Shown here: positions 13,053 to 24,488 of the stretch, piece by piece | Layout of the letters: each line of letters starts with the position of its first letter | Numbering within the stretch: the first letter of the stretch is position 1 | NCBI GenBank assembly: GCA_026545765.1 | Contig: CM048841.1 | Coordinates: 26,819,397 to 26,883,396 of the forward strand | Length of the DNA stretch: 64,000 bases | Direction of reading: 5' to 3' | Source: Plantago major | Taxonomy: Eukaryota > Streptophyta > Magnoliopsida > Lamiales > Plantaginaceae | Program-made: the position numbers and the translations under genes | The notes under the pieces: generated by a model | Database searches by the model: none | Told to the model about the DNA's origin: nothing | The model's input: only the letters and a program-made list of their open reading frames with translations

Positions 13053-13899
13053 CTATGTTATGAAACCTGGCGGGTTGACCCGGGTCGACCCGGTTCAACC
13101 GCGACTCGGAGGGATCCGGGCCGAAAACCCCAAAACCGCATTTCGGTAAAAACCCGATGGAACCGGTTAAAACCGGTTCCACCCGGATTTCTTAAAAAAA
13201 AAGAAAAAAGGAAAATGGGGAAATGACTCGGGCTTGAAGGAGGCTGGAAGGGCGGCGAAAATGGGGAGATAGGTGTAGACCGGTGTAGATCCATGAATTT
13301 CGATCTCCATAAACACTTGTTTTGGCAGTGACGATGGGCGGAGATCGGTGTAGATCGGTGGAGACGAGACTGTGAAGAAAATAAGAAAATGGGAAAATGG
13401 GGAAGGAGATGGGTCAGATCTCGTTTTTGTTACATATGAGGGGTAATTAGGGTTATTGAAGTTAGTTGTATTAGTTGAATTAAGTATGCCTTATTTGAAT
13501 TAATTGTAGTGGCAATTGTGTAATTATTATGAAAAGTTAAGATTTTTTATTATTTGTTTGATGTGGGGTAGTTTCTTTTTTTAGTAATGTATGAAGTTCT
13601 GTGGGACGGCTAAAAATGACAAATGTATGAAGTTCTGCGGGACGGAAGGAGTATTTGTTATTTTGAACTCAATGTTATGGAGTTATTGTGACTTTGTGTT
13701 TGGAATTGAGGCATATGTCGTTTATACAATGTTTTATATCTTTTTTTTTAGGTAAAAAATGTATATGTTGAATTTTTAAGGCATACATTATATTTTATTT
13801 TTAAAAATATTTTTTTGTAGGTTGACCCGAGTTGACCCGGTTGAACCTCCTACAGTAGGTATGTCGGGTCAACATCCGAGTCCGAGTTTCAAAACATAG
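13053..13899. mobile_element. Non-autonomous hAT-like DNA element
   Basis: The 847-bp element has imperfect terminal inverted repeats (CTATGTTATGAAACC on the left; CTATGTTTTGAAAC inverted on the right). Internal to the ends are inverted copies of GGGTTGACCCGG / GACCCGGTTCAACC. It is flanked by 8-bp near-identical duplications, cttgggag (13045-13052) and cttgagag (13900-13907). An 8-bp duplication is typical of hAT transposons. The short open frames at 12964-13294 are antisense to this repeat and do not look like genes. The interior is partly GC-rich, unlike its surroundings. Confidence 0.75.
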
Positions 13900-14025
13900 C
13901 TTGAGAGTAAATTGGATTAAGGATAATATAGTAAATTTATGGATTTGATGATAAATGAAGGGATGAGATTGAATACCATTAATCCAATTATTATAATTTT
14001 ATACTATATGAGGTTGTTAAATGAG

Positions 14026-14034
14026 TTTATATAA
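14026..14034 (+). promoter_or_regulatory. Putative TATA box of the mutase-like gene
   Basis: TTTATATAA lies about 115 bases before the ATG at 14147, which would give a 5' UTR of roughly 85 bases. The call rests on sequence and position only. Confidence 0.45.
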
Positions 14035-16573
14035 TGGGTGTAGAATGCTAGACAAGTCCAAACTTACATACACCATTCGTATCATCACCTCAAACATATT
14101 ACTAGCTAATAATTATAATCGAAAACACATTTCGATTAACTAAGCTATGGCAAGCAGCGCTATTCACCCGGAGCACAAGAAATTCCTCCCCAAGCGCATA
14201 ATCCTGGCCCGCCATGGTCAGAGTGTCGGTAACGTAGACGAGAACATTTACAAGACAGTGCCTGATCACAGCCTCAAACTTACACCTCTTGGCATCATCC
14301 AGGCTCAAAATGCCAGAACTGAGATTGTCAGCGTACTTAACAGTTGCTCCAAGCGCGTCTGGAAGGCCTACTTTTATGAGCGTACGAGGTCCACCCTCAA
14401 GGAGATTGGTCGCGCTTTTGAAAAGACCAGCATCATTGGCGTCAAGGAGGAATGCAGGATGAGAGAACAGGATTTCGGCAACTTCCAGGACCCTGCCAAG
14501 ATGAAGTTGTTCAAGGAGGATAGGCAAAAATATGACAGGTTTTATTATCGCTTTCCACAAGGAGAATCTGCAGCTGATGCATATGACTGTATCTGCGGTA
14601 AGCTCTATGATATATACAAGTTCATCTCATCTACAAGTTCGAAATTTTTTATTAGAACTTTCTCTCCGTTTCATTACTAAATCCTTAGGTGCCTACTTTA
14701 TCTATCATATACCATGAGATATAAAAAATTTATTTTTACAAGTTAGAAAGTTTCTAATGATATCTCACCAAAAAATTAAAGTTGTAACTTTTTTTTTTAT
14801 AGAACAGATGGAGTAATTAATTTTAAGAGGAATGCATGCAGGTTTTATGGACTTACTACGGAGGGATTTAGACAAATAGAGGTTCCCTCACGATCCGGGG
14901 AAGGAGGACCTGAACATTGTAATAGTCACGCATGGTCTGTCAATGTGGTTGTTTCTGATGAAGTGGTTTAGGTGGACAGTGGAGCAATTCGAGCAACTTT
15001 GGAACCTAAAGAATTGTGAATATCGGATCATGGAATTGGGAGATGGAGGGGAGTATAGTCTAGCATTGTATCATGATGAGGAGACTCTAAAAAAATGGGG
15101 GCTTTTGGCTGGAACGATCGAAGATCAGAAGAAACGAGCATCTGGCGATGAGTGCAATGAAGGTGTTTGTGTTGGAAATTTGGTCAGATTATACTCTAAA
15201 TATACGCAGCGAAAATTTCAAAATTTTATAGACCAACATGGTAACAGTAATTTAACGTGTTTGTGCATAAATAACAGAGAGCTTACTCTGATAGCAATTT
15301 TGAGTTCTGACTAGCAGCTTCCAATTCTGCCTCAGTAAATTCTAACAGCTCGTCAATCCTCTGTATATTCAAGCCCTTCGTGATCCTCGAGCTCATCTCC
15401 AAGAAAATCCCAGTCTTCATGCAAATCCAGGTTGCCGGTTGTCAACTCGAACCTTGGTATCCACAGGAGTTCTTCTACCAATAAGAATGCTAGGAGATTC
15501 TTCTTTTACAGATGTAGATAATATGAAGTGTAGGATGTTTACAAGACAAAATCTAATTTTGTCTTCTTGTGTTTTATCTATGTATTGTCTGTCTTCAATG
15601 ACTTAATTAATCAAACACACATAAGACAAAATAGTATATGAAGCCAAAAAAACAAAACAACAAAAACGTGAGAGGAGAAAAGGAAGAAGAAGTCAGCCAA
15701 TCAAAAAACCAGGAAAGAAGGAAATGATGGGGACGTACAGCACGTCCCCTTGTTCAACTGCTGGCGCGTGTAACTCACGCGCCAGTAATTAATTTCCTGG
15801 CGCGTGTGTTACACGCACCCGATCATCATTTCCAAGTCCCAGCTTTCTTCTTCCTTCCTTTATTATATTTTGGCAAATTTTCTATTTCAGCCCAGCTTAA
15901 ATTATTGGACTCTAATTCTAAATTAGTCCAAGTGTAACACTCCATTTTAATTGTTCAAACCCAACTTGTACCAATCAAAATTATTCTCATATTATTTATT
16001 ATAAATAAATAATATTACCATCCCCGGCTTGGTAGAGTAATCTCCATATAATGTGACCCATAGGGCCTTATATATTAATCACTAATCCAATTATGTTCAC
16101 GGTGAAACTCTTAGATAATTTACCGGACAATATTAATATATAAGGACGTTTGTGAGGATATACAAACCACCTGTAATGTAAGGCTCTAATGATGGTAAGG
16201 TCCTTTCATTCACGAATACTCGAATAAGTCTAGAACTTGATATTATGTCTGTTCCAATAACTTATTCATGTCTTTCTCAATCTTGTTAGTTGATCCTCGA
16301 TCATATTAAAACACAATTTTGAAAATGTCGTAATGCATTGGCCAATGACTAACAATCAACTTAACTATGAGATGTAAAGTATTCTCTCCAATGTCTATTG
16401 CGAGAAATGAATCATATCTTGGCTCAACTACTACTCCCATGTGCTTCGTGATGTGCCTAACGCATGCCGTATCTACCCCATTAGGAGTGCAAGCATTGGT
16501 CATGGTCAAAGTACATCACTTAGCACATGTAGTCAGTATTGACTTCAAGTTAAAGGACTAATACATCACCCTA

Positions 16574-16900
16574 CACTACAAGGAAAATCAGGTTTAGGGA
16601 CGGATTTATCCGTCCCTAAACCCTTGCCGATTCGTCCCTAATCCGTTAGGGACGGATAGGGACGCCCGTCCTTAAAACGGGCGTCTCTAACCGTTTAGGG
16701 ACGGATATATTATCCGTCCCTAACCAGGGACGGGTTTTATCCGTCCCTAATGGTCAAACACCATTAGAGACGGATAATATCCGTCTCTAATGGCTGTGAC
16801 CATTAGGGACGGATAAATCCGTCCCTAATCCGTCTCTAAGGTTAGGGACGGATAAATCCGTCCCTAATCAACGGGATGGTTAAAAAAAATCCGTCCCTAA
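16574..16900 (-). repeat. CACTA copy 2 left terminus and subterminal repeats
   Basis: About 15 direct and inverted copies of GGGACGGAT / ATCCGTCCC follow the CACTACAAGG terminus. They share the core GACGGAT with CACTA copy 1 but use a different surrounding consensus. Confidence 0.9.
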
Positions 16901-17042
16901 ACTGTTTTTTTTAATTTTTTATTTTTATTTTTATGTTTTTTACATTTCACCTGTTTTACAATGTAGTCGTAGATAATATACCCGAAAGTGATAAAATTGC
17001 ATTAATTAAAATAGAGATTCGATAAAATATCCGAACAAAAGA

Positions 17043-19090
17043 CTAAATATCCGAATAAAATGAATAGTGTGAAAAGTATGTATCTAGAACAACGTAAGTA
17101 CATGAGCATCTAAGAACCGGGAGGAGGCGGTTGTTGGTTCGCATGAACATCTGTTGTGTCATCTCATCCATCCGACGAGTGATATGAGCTTCTAGAAGTT
17201 GATCGATCGTTTGCTTGAGAGGATTCATCACTCATTCACCGCTTGAGTGTAGAAATTTTCATGTGATGAGGATGCTTTTGCGACACGGAGAAGCTACCGG
17301 GTGTCAATGAAGGACCCAATGCCGAGCCCATACACTCGACCCTTAGCGTCCATCGGATTAACTTGGAAGAATATTTGGTCCCGCTCGAATTGTGAGTTCA
17401 TGACCATCGATCATCCTCTCCTCCATAATCCGCTCCACCTCGCCTACAATAGTGTAGTGCATACGAAATGAGATCTGATTTTAGGAAGATACGCTCGAGC
17501 CATAATATACACAAATATAAATGTGAACCTTAACAAAGAAACATACCCCAATTTGCGGCCTAGGATCACCACATGCCATTCTTCATTTTGCCTTCTTGAA
17601 GTGGTGAAGAGCGATAGTGGGCTCCGGCATGGAGTCAAGAACATGCAAACAAGTAGAAAGTTGTTAGAAATGAAAGCAAAAACATAAGTACAAATCATAT
17701 TGCAAGTCGGAAATAACATATATACTAACCGACATCCGGCGGTCTGTAATAACGACCGCGACCCATAATGATGCTGGAGGTGCTGCCATCTCGCGCCTCG
17801 GTCAACCGCTTCTGTTCTTCTCCGCCATGTCCATGACCAAAGGATCTCTCAAGATACTCGCCAACGTGCCCACTCATCATCCCCCATCCACTGGCTTTAC
17901 CAGGAGGCTTTCATGTTGCAAACCATCCTCTTATAACACTCGACCCAGCCTCAAAAGCGGCCACGGTTGGGGAATGAGGGCATGAATGAAGTAGTACTTC
18001 TACAACATTTCCATAAGTAGCAAGCCCAAATAGATTAATGAAATGGAATTTAAAGTAAACACAAGTACAATGGCTAACATACCACGAAATCAAGACAACA
18101 AGTTCAAGAATGGTGACTAACATATCACCCAAGATGGCTAACATACCACGAAATCAACACAGTGTGAAAGAACAGTGACTAACATATCACTCAATTACAG
18201 TGGCTAACATACCACTCAAATTGTCCTAAAAGTTACTCACACAATGGTGACTAACATATCACCCAAGATTGGCTAATATACCACGAAATCAAGACAACAA
18301 GTTCAAGAATGGTGACTAACATATCACCCAAGCACGTGGCTAACATACCACTCAAATTGTCCTAAAATTTACTAACACAATGGTGACTAACATATCACCC
18401 AATCGTTAAGTGGCTAACATACCACGAAAATCAAGACAACAAGTTCAAGAATGGTGACTAACATATCACCAAGTATGGCTAACATACCAATCAAATTTTA
18501 CTAAAATTTACTAACACAATGGTGACTAACATATCACCCAAGTACAGTGGCTAACATACCACGAAATCAGCACAACAAGTCAAAGAACATGGATAAAGCT
18601 TTGTAACATTTAAGCTTACCGCATCTCATCAAAATAATGATGCTTCATCCTCTCGGAGCGTAGACCACTTCTCCTCCTTCACCCGGCTTCTCCTTGAAGT
18701 CTTATAATCTTACCAAGATTTTCGGAGGCACCCTGTGGCCAAAGCCTGATACAAATGAGATAGACATGAAACAACCTTTATTAGTATATTCATGTAACAT
18801 TTAGTAATAATCTGAAGTTATGTTCTACAAATGCATAATACTTACTTCTTCCTGCTCGAACAAAACCGCTTCCCATTCCAACTAGCCGGTGTCGAGCGGT
18901 GTAGGGACACCGTCGGAGGATAAGTCAAAACATGGGTGGCGCCCCCACGCCGAACCAAGGGGAGTCTCGCACTGGGCACTGTGAACTCCGCCAATGTCAT
19001 AACCCCGAAGGGCTACCGCATCAAGACCACTACTAGTACCACTAATGGCGGTGGACGGTATGTGGACCTCCTATGTCTCGGCATCGCAAA
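17043..19090 (-). pseudogene. Second CACTA gene of copy 2 (Transposase_24-like), decayed
   Basis: This region corresponds in position to 5720-7561 of copy 1. A coiled-coil-like fragment at 17043-17231 (MMNPLKQTIDQLLEAHITRR) sits where copy 1 has its charged coiled coil. Inverted exon-like text lies around 17290-17350 (the GLGSALGP-type segment), 17760-17900 and 18620-19080. No frame stays open for long. Assignment is by position and partial similarity to copy 1. Confidence 0.5.
17990..18575 (-). repeat. Expanded stem-loop minisatellite in CACTA copy 2
   Basis: At least a dozen units alternate between GTGGCTAACATACCAC and GTGACTAACATATCAC, spaced 25-45 bp and embedded in a larger repeated segment (AATCAAGACAACAAGTTCAA). 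Each motif is an inverted repeat around CTAACATA-type cores, with both arms changing together. It is the inverse-strand equivalent of the shorter array at 6280-6455 in copy 1, in the corresponding intron. Confidence 0.88.
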
Positions 19091-19243
19091 TTCATACAAC
19101 AAGTGTTAGTAAGAAAGACGAGATGAATTGGCAGGTAAAACATATATAATAGACACTTAATAAAGCATATATAACAAGTTGTAGTAACAAGTTGTAATCA
19201 AGAACCACCAGTATACACATACCCTCGTCCTCCTCGCCCGTGG

Positions 19244-22135
19244 TTAAGTATACATATTGGTCTTCATGCATTTCAATGTACTCATCAGAGCATGAACTAC
19301 ATTTCTCGCTGTTTCATCAACAACCTCTTCTTGGTACGAGTTGGTAATTGAGTCGTCCTTCTTAACGTACTCTACTCTGGAGCGGGCCCGTATATGTATC
19401 GCAGCCAACCAGTCTGCCTTGTCACATTTCAGGCTTGGATATTCAATGAATACCACTTGGCGTGCTTGAGTAGCCAAGATAAACGGTTCGTACTTACGGT
19501 ACCTCCTCCTATGGTTAATGTCAACCATCTCATACTGCTCGTGCTTCCTCGTACCAGCTGGAGTAGGATCATACCATCAACATCAAATGAAAGGTTCTTT
19601 TCAAAGGCAAACCGAATATTCAAGCCGCGATTCGCTTCAACTTTCCGTAGAAATCATACAAATCAGATAAATCTTGCCCACTAACACACACCCCTGAATT
19701 GCTTGTGGCCTTGCTCGTGTTAGATTCAACCGTGTCGAACCTAAGACCATTGACTATGTACGATGAGAATGTGGAAACCTTTCTATTTGGTCCATCCGCA
19801 AGAGCTACTAAGTAAGGAGATGTGATGTTGTTGATAGGATCTCGGACATACTCCTTGAACCAAGGTGGGAATTCTGTTTCCAATTTCGCTTCAAGTTGTG
19901 ACTCAATCTCATCATCTGTCAATATTGGATTCTTCTCCAGACAACGCTCTTTGAACTCCCTGTGGACACGATTGGTATGCATGATTAGTTAACTAGTAGT
20001 TAGATATTCAAATTCATGAAGCCCCTAGTAAGAAAGCTACTCACCCAAAGAATTTCACCATAAATTCATCAACTTGAAAGATTCGAGAGGACATATCTTT
20101 GGTGCCAACATTTCACTATCATTCACCATGATGTATTTTTCTTCCCATAGGTCTCCACGAGACCCTAAAAATGTAAATAGCATCATCATCCTCTTGAACT
20201 TCGAATGTGTCTGCGTTTCGAGACGGCCTAGATGCCTTTGTGGGAACGTGGTCTCCAAAGTAATAGGAGCAGAAGGTTGCAGCTTCCTCTCGCACGTATG
20301 CATTGGCCATCGATCCCTCAGGCCTACCTTTGTTGCTGACATACCTCTTCAATTTTCCCAAGTACCTGCAATGCATATACTTTTGGGTAATATAATGTGA
20401 CTTTGGAAAATTCAGACATTTGAATTGAATGATTGTGTTCATATATTACACACCTCTCGAATGGATACATCCATCGATCTTGAACCGTCCCAAGAAGCCT
20501 CGTGTGGGAGGTGAACCGGCAAGTGTTCCATAGAATCAAAGAAGCTCGGTGGGAAGATACGCTCGAGCTTGCACAGAATCAATGGTATGTTGCTTTCAAG
20601 GTTTGCTAACACTTGATCATCAACCACCCTTGCGCATAAATTCTTGAAAAATAAGCTCAGCTCAGTGAGAGCCATCCATACAGGTTTAGGTAGCAGTTCT
20701 CGAAATGCAACCGGGAGAAGCCGCTCCATAAACACATGACAATCGTGGCTCTTCATTCCATACATCTTCGTCTTCTTCAAATCCACACATCGGCCCAACT
20801 TTGAGGCATAATTGTCGGGAAACTTCAATCCCCTAACCCAATCAAACAGCTTGTTCCTAGATTCAGTATCAATCGTGTAACATGCCTTGGGCCACTGCCC
20901 CTTCTCCTTCCGTGTTGTCAACTCAGGCCTTTTACACCATGTATCCAACTCGGCTCTAGATTTAACGTTATCCTTTGTCTGTCCGGGAATGTTACAAATC
21001 GTGTTGAAGCAGTTTTCGAACACATTCTTCTCAATGTGCATGAAATCCAACATGTGACGTATAAGAAGACTGCTCAATAAGGCAAGTCCCAGAAGATGCT
21101 TCTCTTCTTCCATCCACATTTGTTCTCAATTTTCTTGTTATGCTTCTCCCACCCAAGTTCTGTCACTTTCATAAGACCCGACTATCAATCTCCGCAAGTA
21201 TCATGCACCAAGAAGTTGTCTGGAGGGCCTTTAATCTCTACTTTGTTTTCAAGAATTGAGTCTTGTTCTTCCTAAGCGGATGGTTCCTTGGTAGAAACCT
21301 ACGATGACAACCAAGATTCTTTCCGCTCTCCTTGATGCGAATGCATCAGTGTCCTCCAAACAATGTGGACAAGCATGAAAACCCGCGATCTTCCTTCCAG
21401 ATAGCATTGAATAAGCGGAAAATCACTCCACGGTCCACAATAGTCTCGCTCTCAAGGTAAAGTTCTTCTTCGTTGACACATCATATGCGTGATACCATTT
21501 TCCCACAACTCAATCGGCTCCTTAATTAAAATTTGCAAGAACACATCCACATTCTGGATCACCGCCCGCACCAACGCAGTCAAGAACATGAACGGTTCCT
21601 TCATGCACTCACCGGGGGGCAGGTTGTACGGTGTCAGCATGACTGGCCAACAAGAGTACTTCCGGTCACTTCCAAACGGGTTAAAACCATCCGTACAAAG
21701 CCCCAAACGTACATTTCTAGATTCGGCTGCAAACTCCGGATATGTCTTGTCGAACTCTTTCCATGCCGGTGAGTCTGATGGGTGCTCCATTATACCCACT
21801 GCATCCGCCTCCCTTACTCTCTCCTTGTGCCAACGCATTTTATCAGCACAAGCACTTGAAGCGTACAACCTCTTCAAACGAGGTGCTAGAGGGAAGTACC
21901 ACATTTTCTTATGTGGGAGATTTTTCTTACGGCGTTTCTTTGAAGCCCCCTCCTTGTAACGCTTATAGCGGTCCTTACCACAAAACTTGCACTTCAGTAG
22001 ATCTACATCCTCCCCCCAATAGATCATGCACATATCTGGACAACAGTCTATGGTTACCATAGGCAACCCCAACCCCTGCATCTTTTTCTTCGCTTGGTAA
22101 AAGTTGTTTGGTACTAGGTTTGGTTGAGGGCATCA
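19244..22135 (-). pseudogene. TNP2-like CACTA transposase of copy 2, broken
   Basis: Reading leftward, 21452-22081 carries the zinc-binding segment (CMIYWGEDVDLLKCKFCG) and the CTDGFNPFGSDRKYSCWP block. 20439-21119 continues the transposase core, and 20055-20442 holds MYPFERCV-type and YLGKLKRYV DUF4218-like text. 19244-19982 is the DUF4216-like C-terminus (EYPSLKCDKADWLAA). Frames break near 21450, 20450 and 19620, and a further lesion near 21120-21430 removes part of the core. Copy 2 keeps the block that copy 1 has deleted. The N-terminal part continues in 22191-22738. Confidence 0.85.
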
Positions 22136-22190
22136 CTCTGATAACTATTGTTCGTAGTTATTGATGCTCACTTGAGATTGGCCACCGGCC

Positions 22191-22738
22191 TTACAACTCA
22201 TTAGCCGAGACAACAAAGACAACTTCGGTGCTTACGACACCGCCAAATTGGCTTCTTTGATGATTCCAACAAGTCAAAGAACACCTGATCCTCGGAATTC
22301 GGTGGCTCCTCCACATCCCGATCGGTGTCCATGAACTTTGGACCCGCAACATCATACACCATTTGCTCAATCCTCTCATGATCAGGATTAGCATCAGATG
22401 TGGACGTATTTTGAGTACTACCCATCACATTTTGCTTCCTTCTTTTACGCTTAGGAATACTCCCATAGTCCATGAACGGTATTGATTCCTCACCATGATA
22501 ACACCATACCTCATACTCACCATTGAACCCTTACGTTTCAAGTGCTCGACTACCGTTCTAGGAGGCAAAATTGTCTATTCCTACATTTGTTCGCATTGCA
22601 AGGGCACTTCATCATCCCCGACTCAAACAAGTAGTACGTAAGTGCAAAAGCAATGAAGGCTTCAACCCCTTCCACAAAACTAGATTGAATTCTGCCATTA
22701 ACAGTGCGACGGTACATCCATGAACGATCGGGATTCAT
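22191..22738 (-). pseudogene. CACTA transposase-associated N-terminal region
   Basis: 22550-22738 begins MNPDRSWMYRRTVNGRI and ends in KCPCNANKCRN, the zinc-finger-like transposase-associated domain found at the start of plant CACTA proteins. After a frame break, 22201-22473 supplies a basic linker (PKRKRRKQ, a possible nuclear signal) and an acidic stretch leading to the TNP2 core. The start codon at 22736-22738 is the first ATG of the domain. Confidence 0.75.
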
Positions 22739-22774
22739 AATTCAACAATTAACCTGCGTCTCAATTTATTAGAT

Positions 22775-23026
22775 TTATAACATTTATACAATTACGTATT
22801 TAGTTTCATTACAATTACAATTACATTTTTAATTATGATACGGTAACAATTGGTAATGAATTACATGCATTTTACTATTACAATTCAATCCCACTGGTAG
22901 TTATAACATTTATACCATTACGTATTTAGTTTCATTACAATTACAAGTACAATTTTAATTATGATACGGTAACAATTGGTAATGAATTACATGCATTTTA
23001 CGATTACAATTCAATTTTCTAGTAGT
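22775..23026 (-). repeat. 126-bp tandem duplication in CACTA copy 2 leader
   Basis: Two nearly identical copies (22775-22900 and 22901-23026) both run from TTATAACATT through GATACGGTAACAATTGGTAA to TACAATTCAAT. They lie between the subterminal array and the first coding region. No function can be told from sequence. Confidence 0.85.
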
Positions 23027-23609
23027 TAAACTTCCATATATCTATTAACATTACAAATTGTAGATGAAAATATTATTGATTGTTTTTATGTTAATACTCC
23101 AAAATTATATTAAAATCACCAAAATCACCAAATTGTCTACAAACACACAATTAAATCTTCATAATTCTAGTACGTATACGAAAATTGCTAAGTAAATACC
23201 CTACACACTTACAATCATAGTAACATCATACTAGCAATCCAATTTCACAATAAATATATCAATTGCACATCTCAAAGCTAACCCAATACGTAATATAAGC
23301 TAAATTATCTACTACATACTTCCTATAAACATACAATTGATCAAACTAGTCGAAATTCATAAAATTCCCAATATTTAAAAAGTAAGGGTTTTAGCCAAAA
23401 TACCTTCAATTTCGGGAAAAATAGCGGATGAAAGTTGAAATTGATGCACAATCCAAGCTCCTTGTCCGACGAGCTTCGAAACGAGACCAAGATTGGCCGG
23501 AATCGTCGAGATTTGGCCGGAAAATGCTTGGGACGAATTGGGAGAAAGAAAGGAAGAAGGAATGAAATGGAAATGGAAATGATTCTGCTTCCCGTGTTCT
23601 GTTTAGAAC

Positions 23610-23929
23610 ACTGATTTTTAGGGACGGAAAGATATCCGTCCCTAAGTCCGTCTCTAACTTTAGGGACGGATATCTATCCGTCCCTAAAACTTTTTTTTTT
23701 ATTTTTTTTTGGCTGGTCAACAGTTTTAGGGACGGATTAAAAATCCGTCCCTAAAACAGGGACGGATTAGGGACGGTTTATGAAATCCGTCCCTAATTAA
23801 GGACGGATTAGGGACGGATTAGGGACGGATAGGCCTATCCGTCCCTAAAGGAGCCGATTCGTCCCTAATTTAGGGACGGATTATATCCGTCCCTAATTTC
23901 CGTCCCTAAAAATGAACTTTCTTGTAGTG
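23610..23929 (-). repeat. CACTA copy 2 right terminus and subterminal repeats
   Basis: About 15 copies of TTAGGGACGGAT in both orientations end in the CTTGTAGTG terminus. This is the 5' side with respect to the transposase genes. Confidence 0.9.
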
Positions 23930-24488
23930 CTACACACCGATACTTCCATAGACATACAATAAATAGAATTAACCAAATGGTTTCTCGGTGGGTCTACCAA
24001 CACCCTACAAGGTGTCCATGCATCCATCATGAATGACCAAGTCATTCGTAGTCGTGAGAGCTACTGCATTCTCCAAGAATATGATGCAGATCACATGCCA
24101 ATCTTTAATATGCGTCATTGATATCTCAAATCTCAATGACTCTCGTTTGGGGCCATTTTAAGACTTACGTTCTGTCATCCAAGTTCTCACACACTTGGTG
24201 ATAACGTGCAGTCCATGGGAACATCTTATCGAATTATTCAAACAACCAAATAATAACTCCATAGATGTAATGCCAAACAACAATATTATAAACAATAATA
24301 AACTGAATGTGATCAAAGTACATATCATCCTCATAAATAGTTGTTTGTAGGACATACATACTTTCAGTTTGTGGTTTGATTCTTTCTTTCACCCATCAGA
24401 AGGCACCAATGGAACTACTGTAACTGAAGGCACCAATGGAACTGCTGCTGCTGATGATGATGGAGGAGAAGCAGCTGCCAAGCCATAG

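Larger units (their letters stand above)
16574..23929 (-). mobile_element. CACTA (En/Spm) transposon copy 2, complete ends
   Basis: The element is 7356 bp, starting CACTACAAGG at 16574 and ending CTTGTAGTG at 23929. Both ends are flanked by the 3-bp duplication cta (16571-16573 and 23930-23932). Subterminal arrays of TTAGGGACGGAT / ATCCGTCCCTAA lie at both ends. The genes run on the minus strand: a transposase-associated N-terminus, the TNP2 transposase, then a second gene. It inserted into the solo LTR at 15170-24366 and is therefore younger than that LTR. The transposase frames are broken, so it is probably non-autonomous now. Confidence 0.95.
15170..24366 (+). mobile_element. Solo LTR in the mutase-like gene, split by a CACTA element
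   Basis: The ends are TGTTGGAAATTTGGTC at 15170 and ...CATACATACTTTCA at 24366. Both are flanked by the 5-bp duplication gtttg (15165-15169 and 24367-24371). Removing the CACTA element leaves about 1838 bp with no coding domain, as expected of a solo LTR formed by recombination. Orientation is not established; I give the strand on which it begins TG. The superfamily (Copia or Gypsy) cannot be told from this sequence alone. Confidence 0.82.
14147..24488 (+). pseudogene. Phosphoglycerate-mutase-like (AT74-type) gene, interrupted and with premature stop
   Basis: This is a histidine-phosphatase superfamily gene of the plant AT74/AT74H type; the substrate of these proteins is unknown. Exon 1 is 14147-14597 with the catalytic motif RHGQSVGN at residues 22-29. 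Its donor GGTAAGC joins an acceptor GCAG at 14841, in phase. Exon 2 is 14842-15162, with VTHGLS carrying the second active-site His, then FLMKWFRWTVEQFE and GDGGEYSLA. A TAG at 14877-14879 lies in frame inside exon 2, where relatives have a coding residue. A probable exon 3, 24400-24488 (EGTNGT repeats, ending AAAKP), restores the frame across a 9.2 kb gap that contains a solo LTR and a CACTA element. Without that insertion the gap would be only 35 bp, short for a plant intron. The usual CPWYLDAFF-like end is absent. The coding sum is 861 bp. I judge it inactive or recently dead, unless the stop is a sequencing error. Confidence 0.75.

Noticed and set aside
13590-13660. MITE-like text GGGACGGAAGGAGTA with a repeated AAATGTATGAAGTTCTG
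   Set aside because: It is a short partial end within the hAT-like element, without a partner, and probably an older fragment.
17990-18575. Regularly spaced repeats that resemble a CRISPR array
   Set aside because: This is plant DNA, the repeats lie in a CACTA intron, the 'spacers' are themselves repeated, and no cas genes exist.
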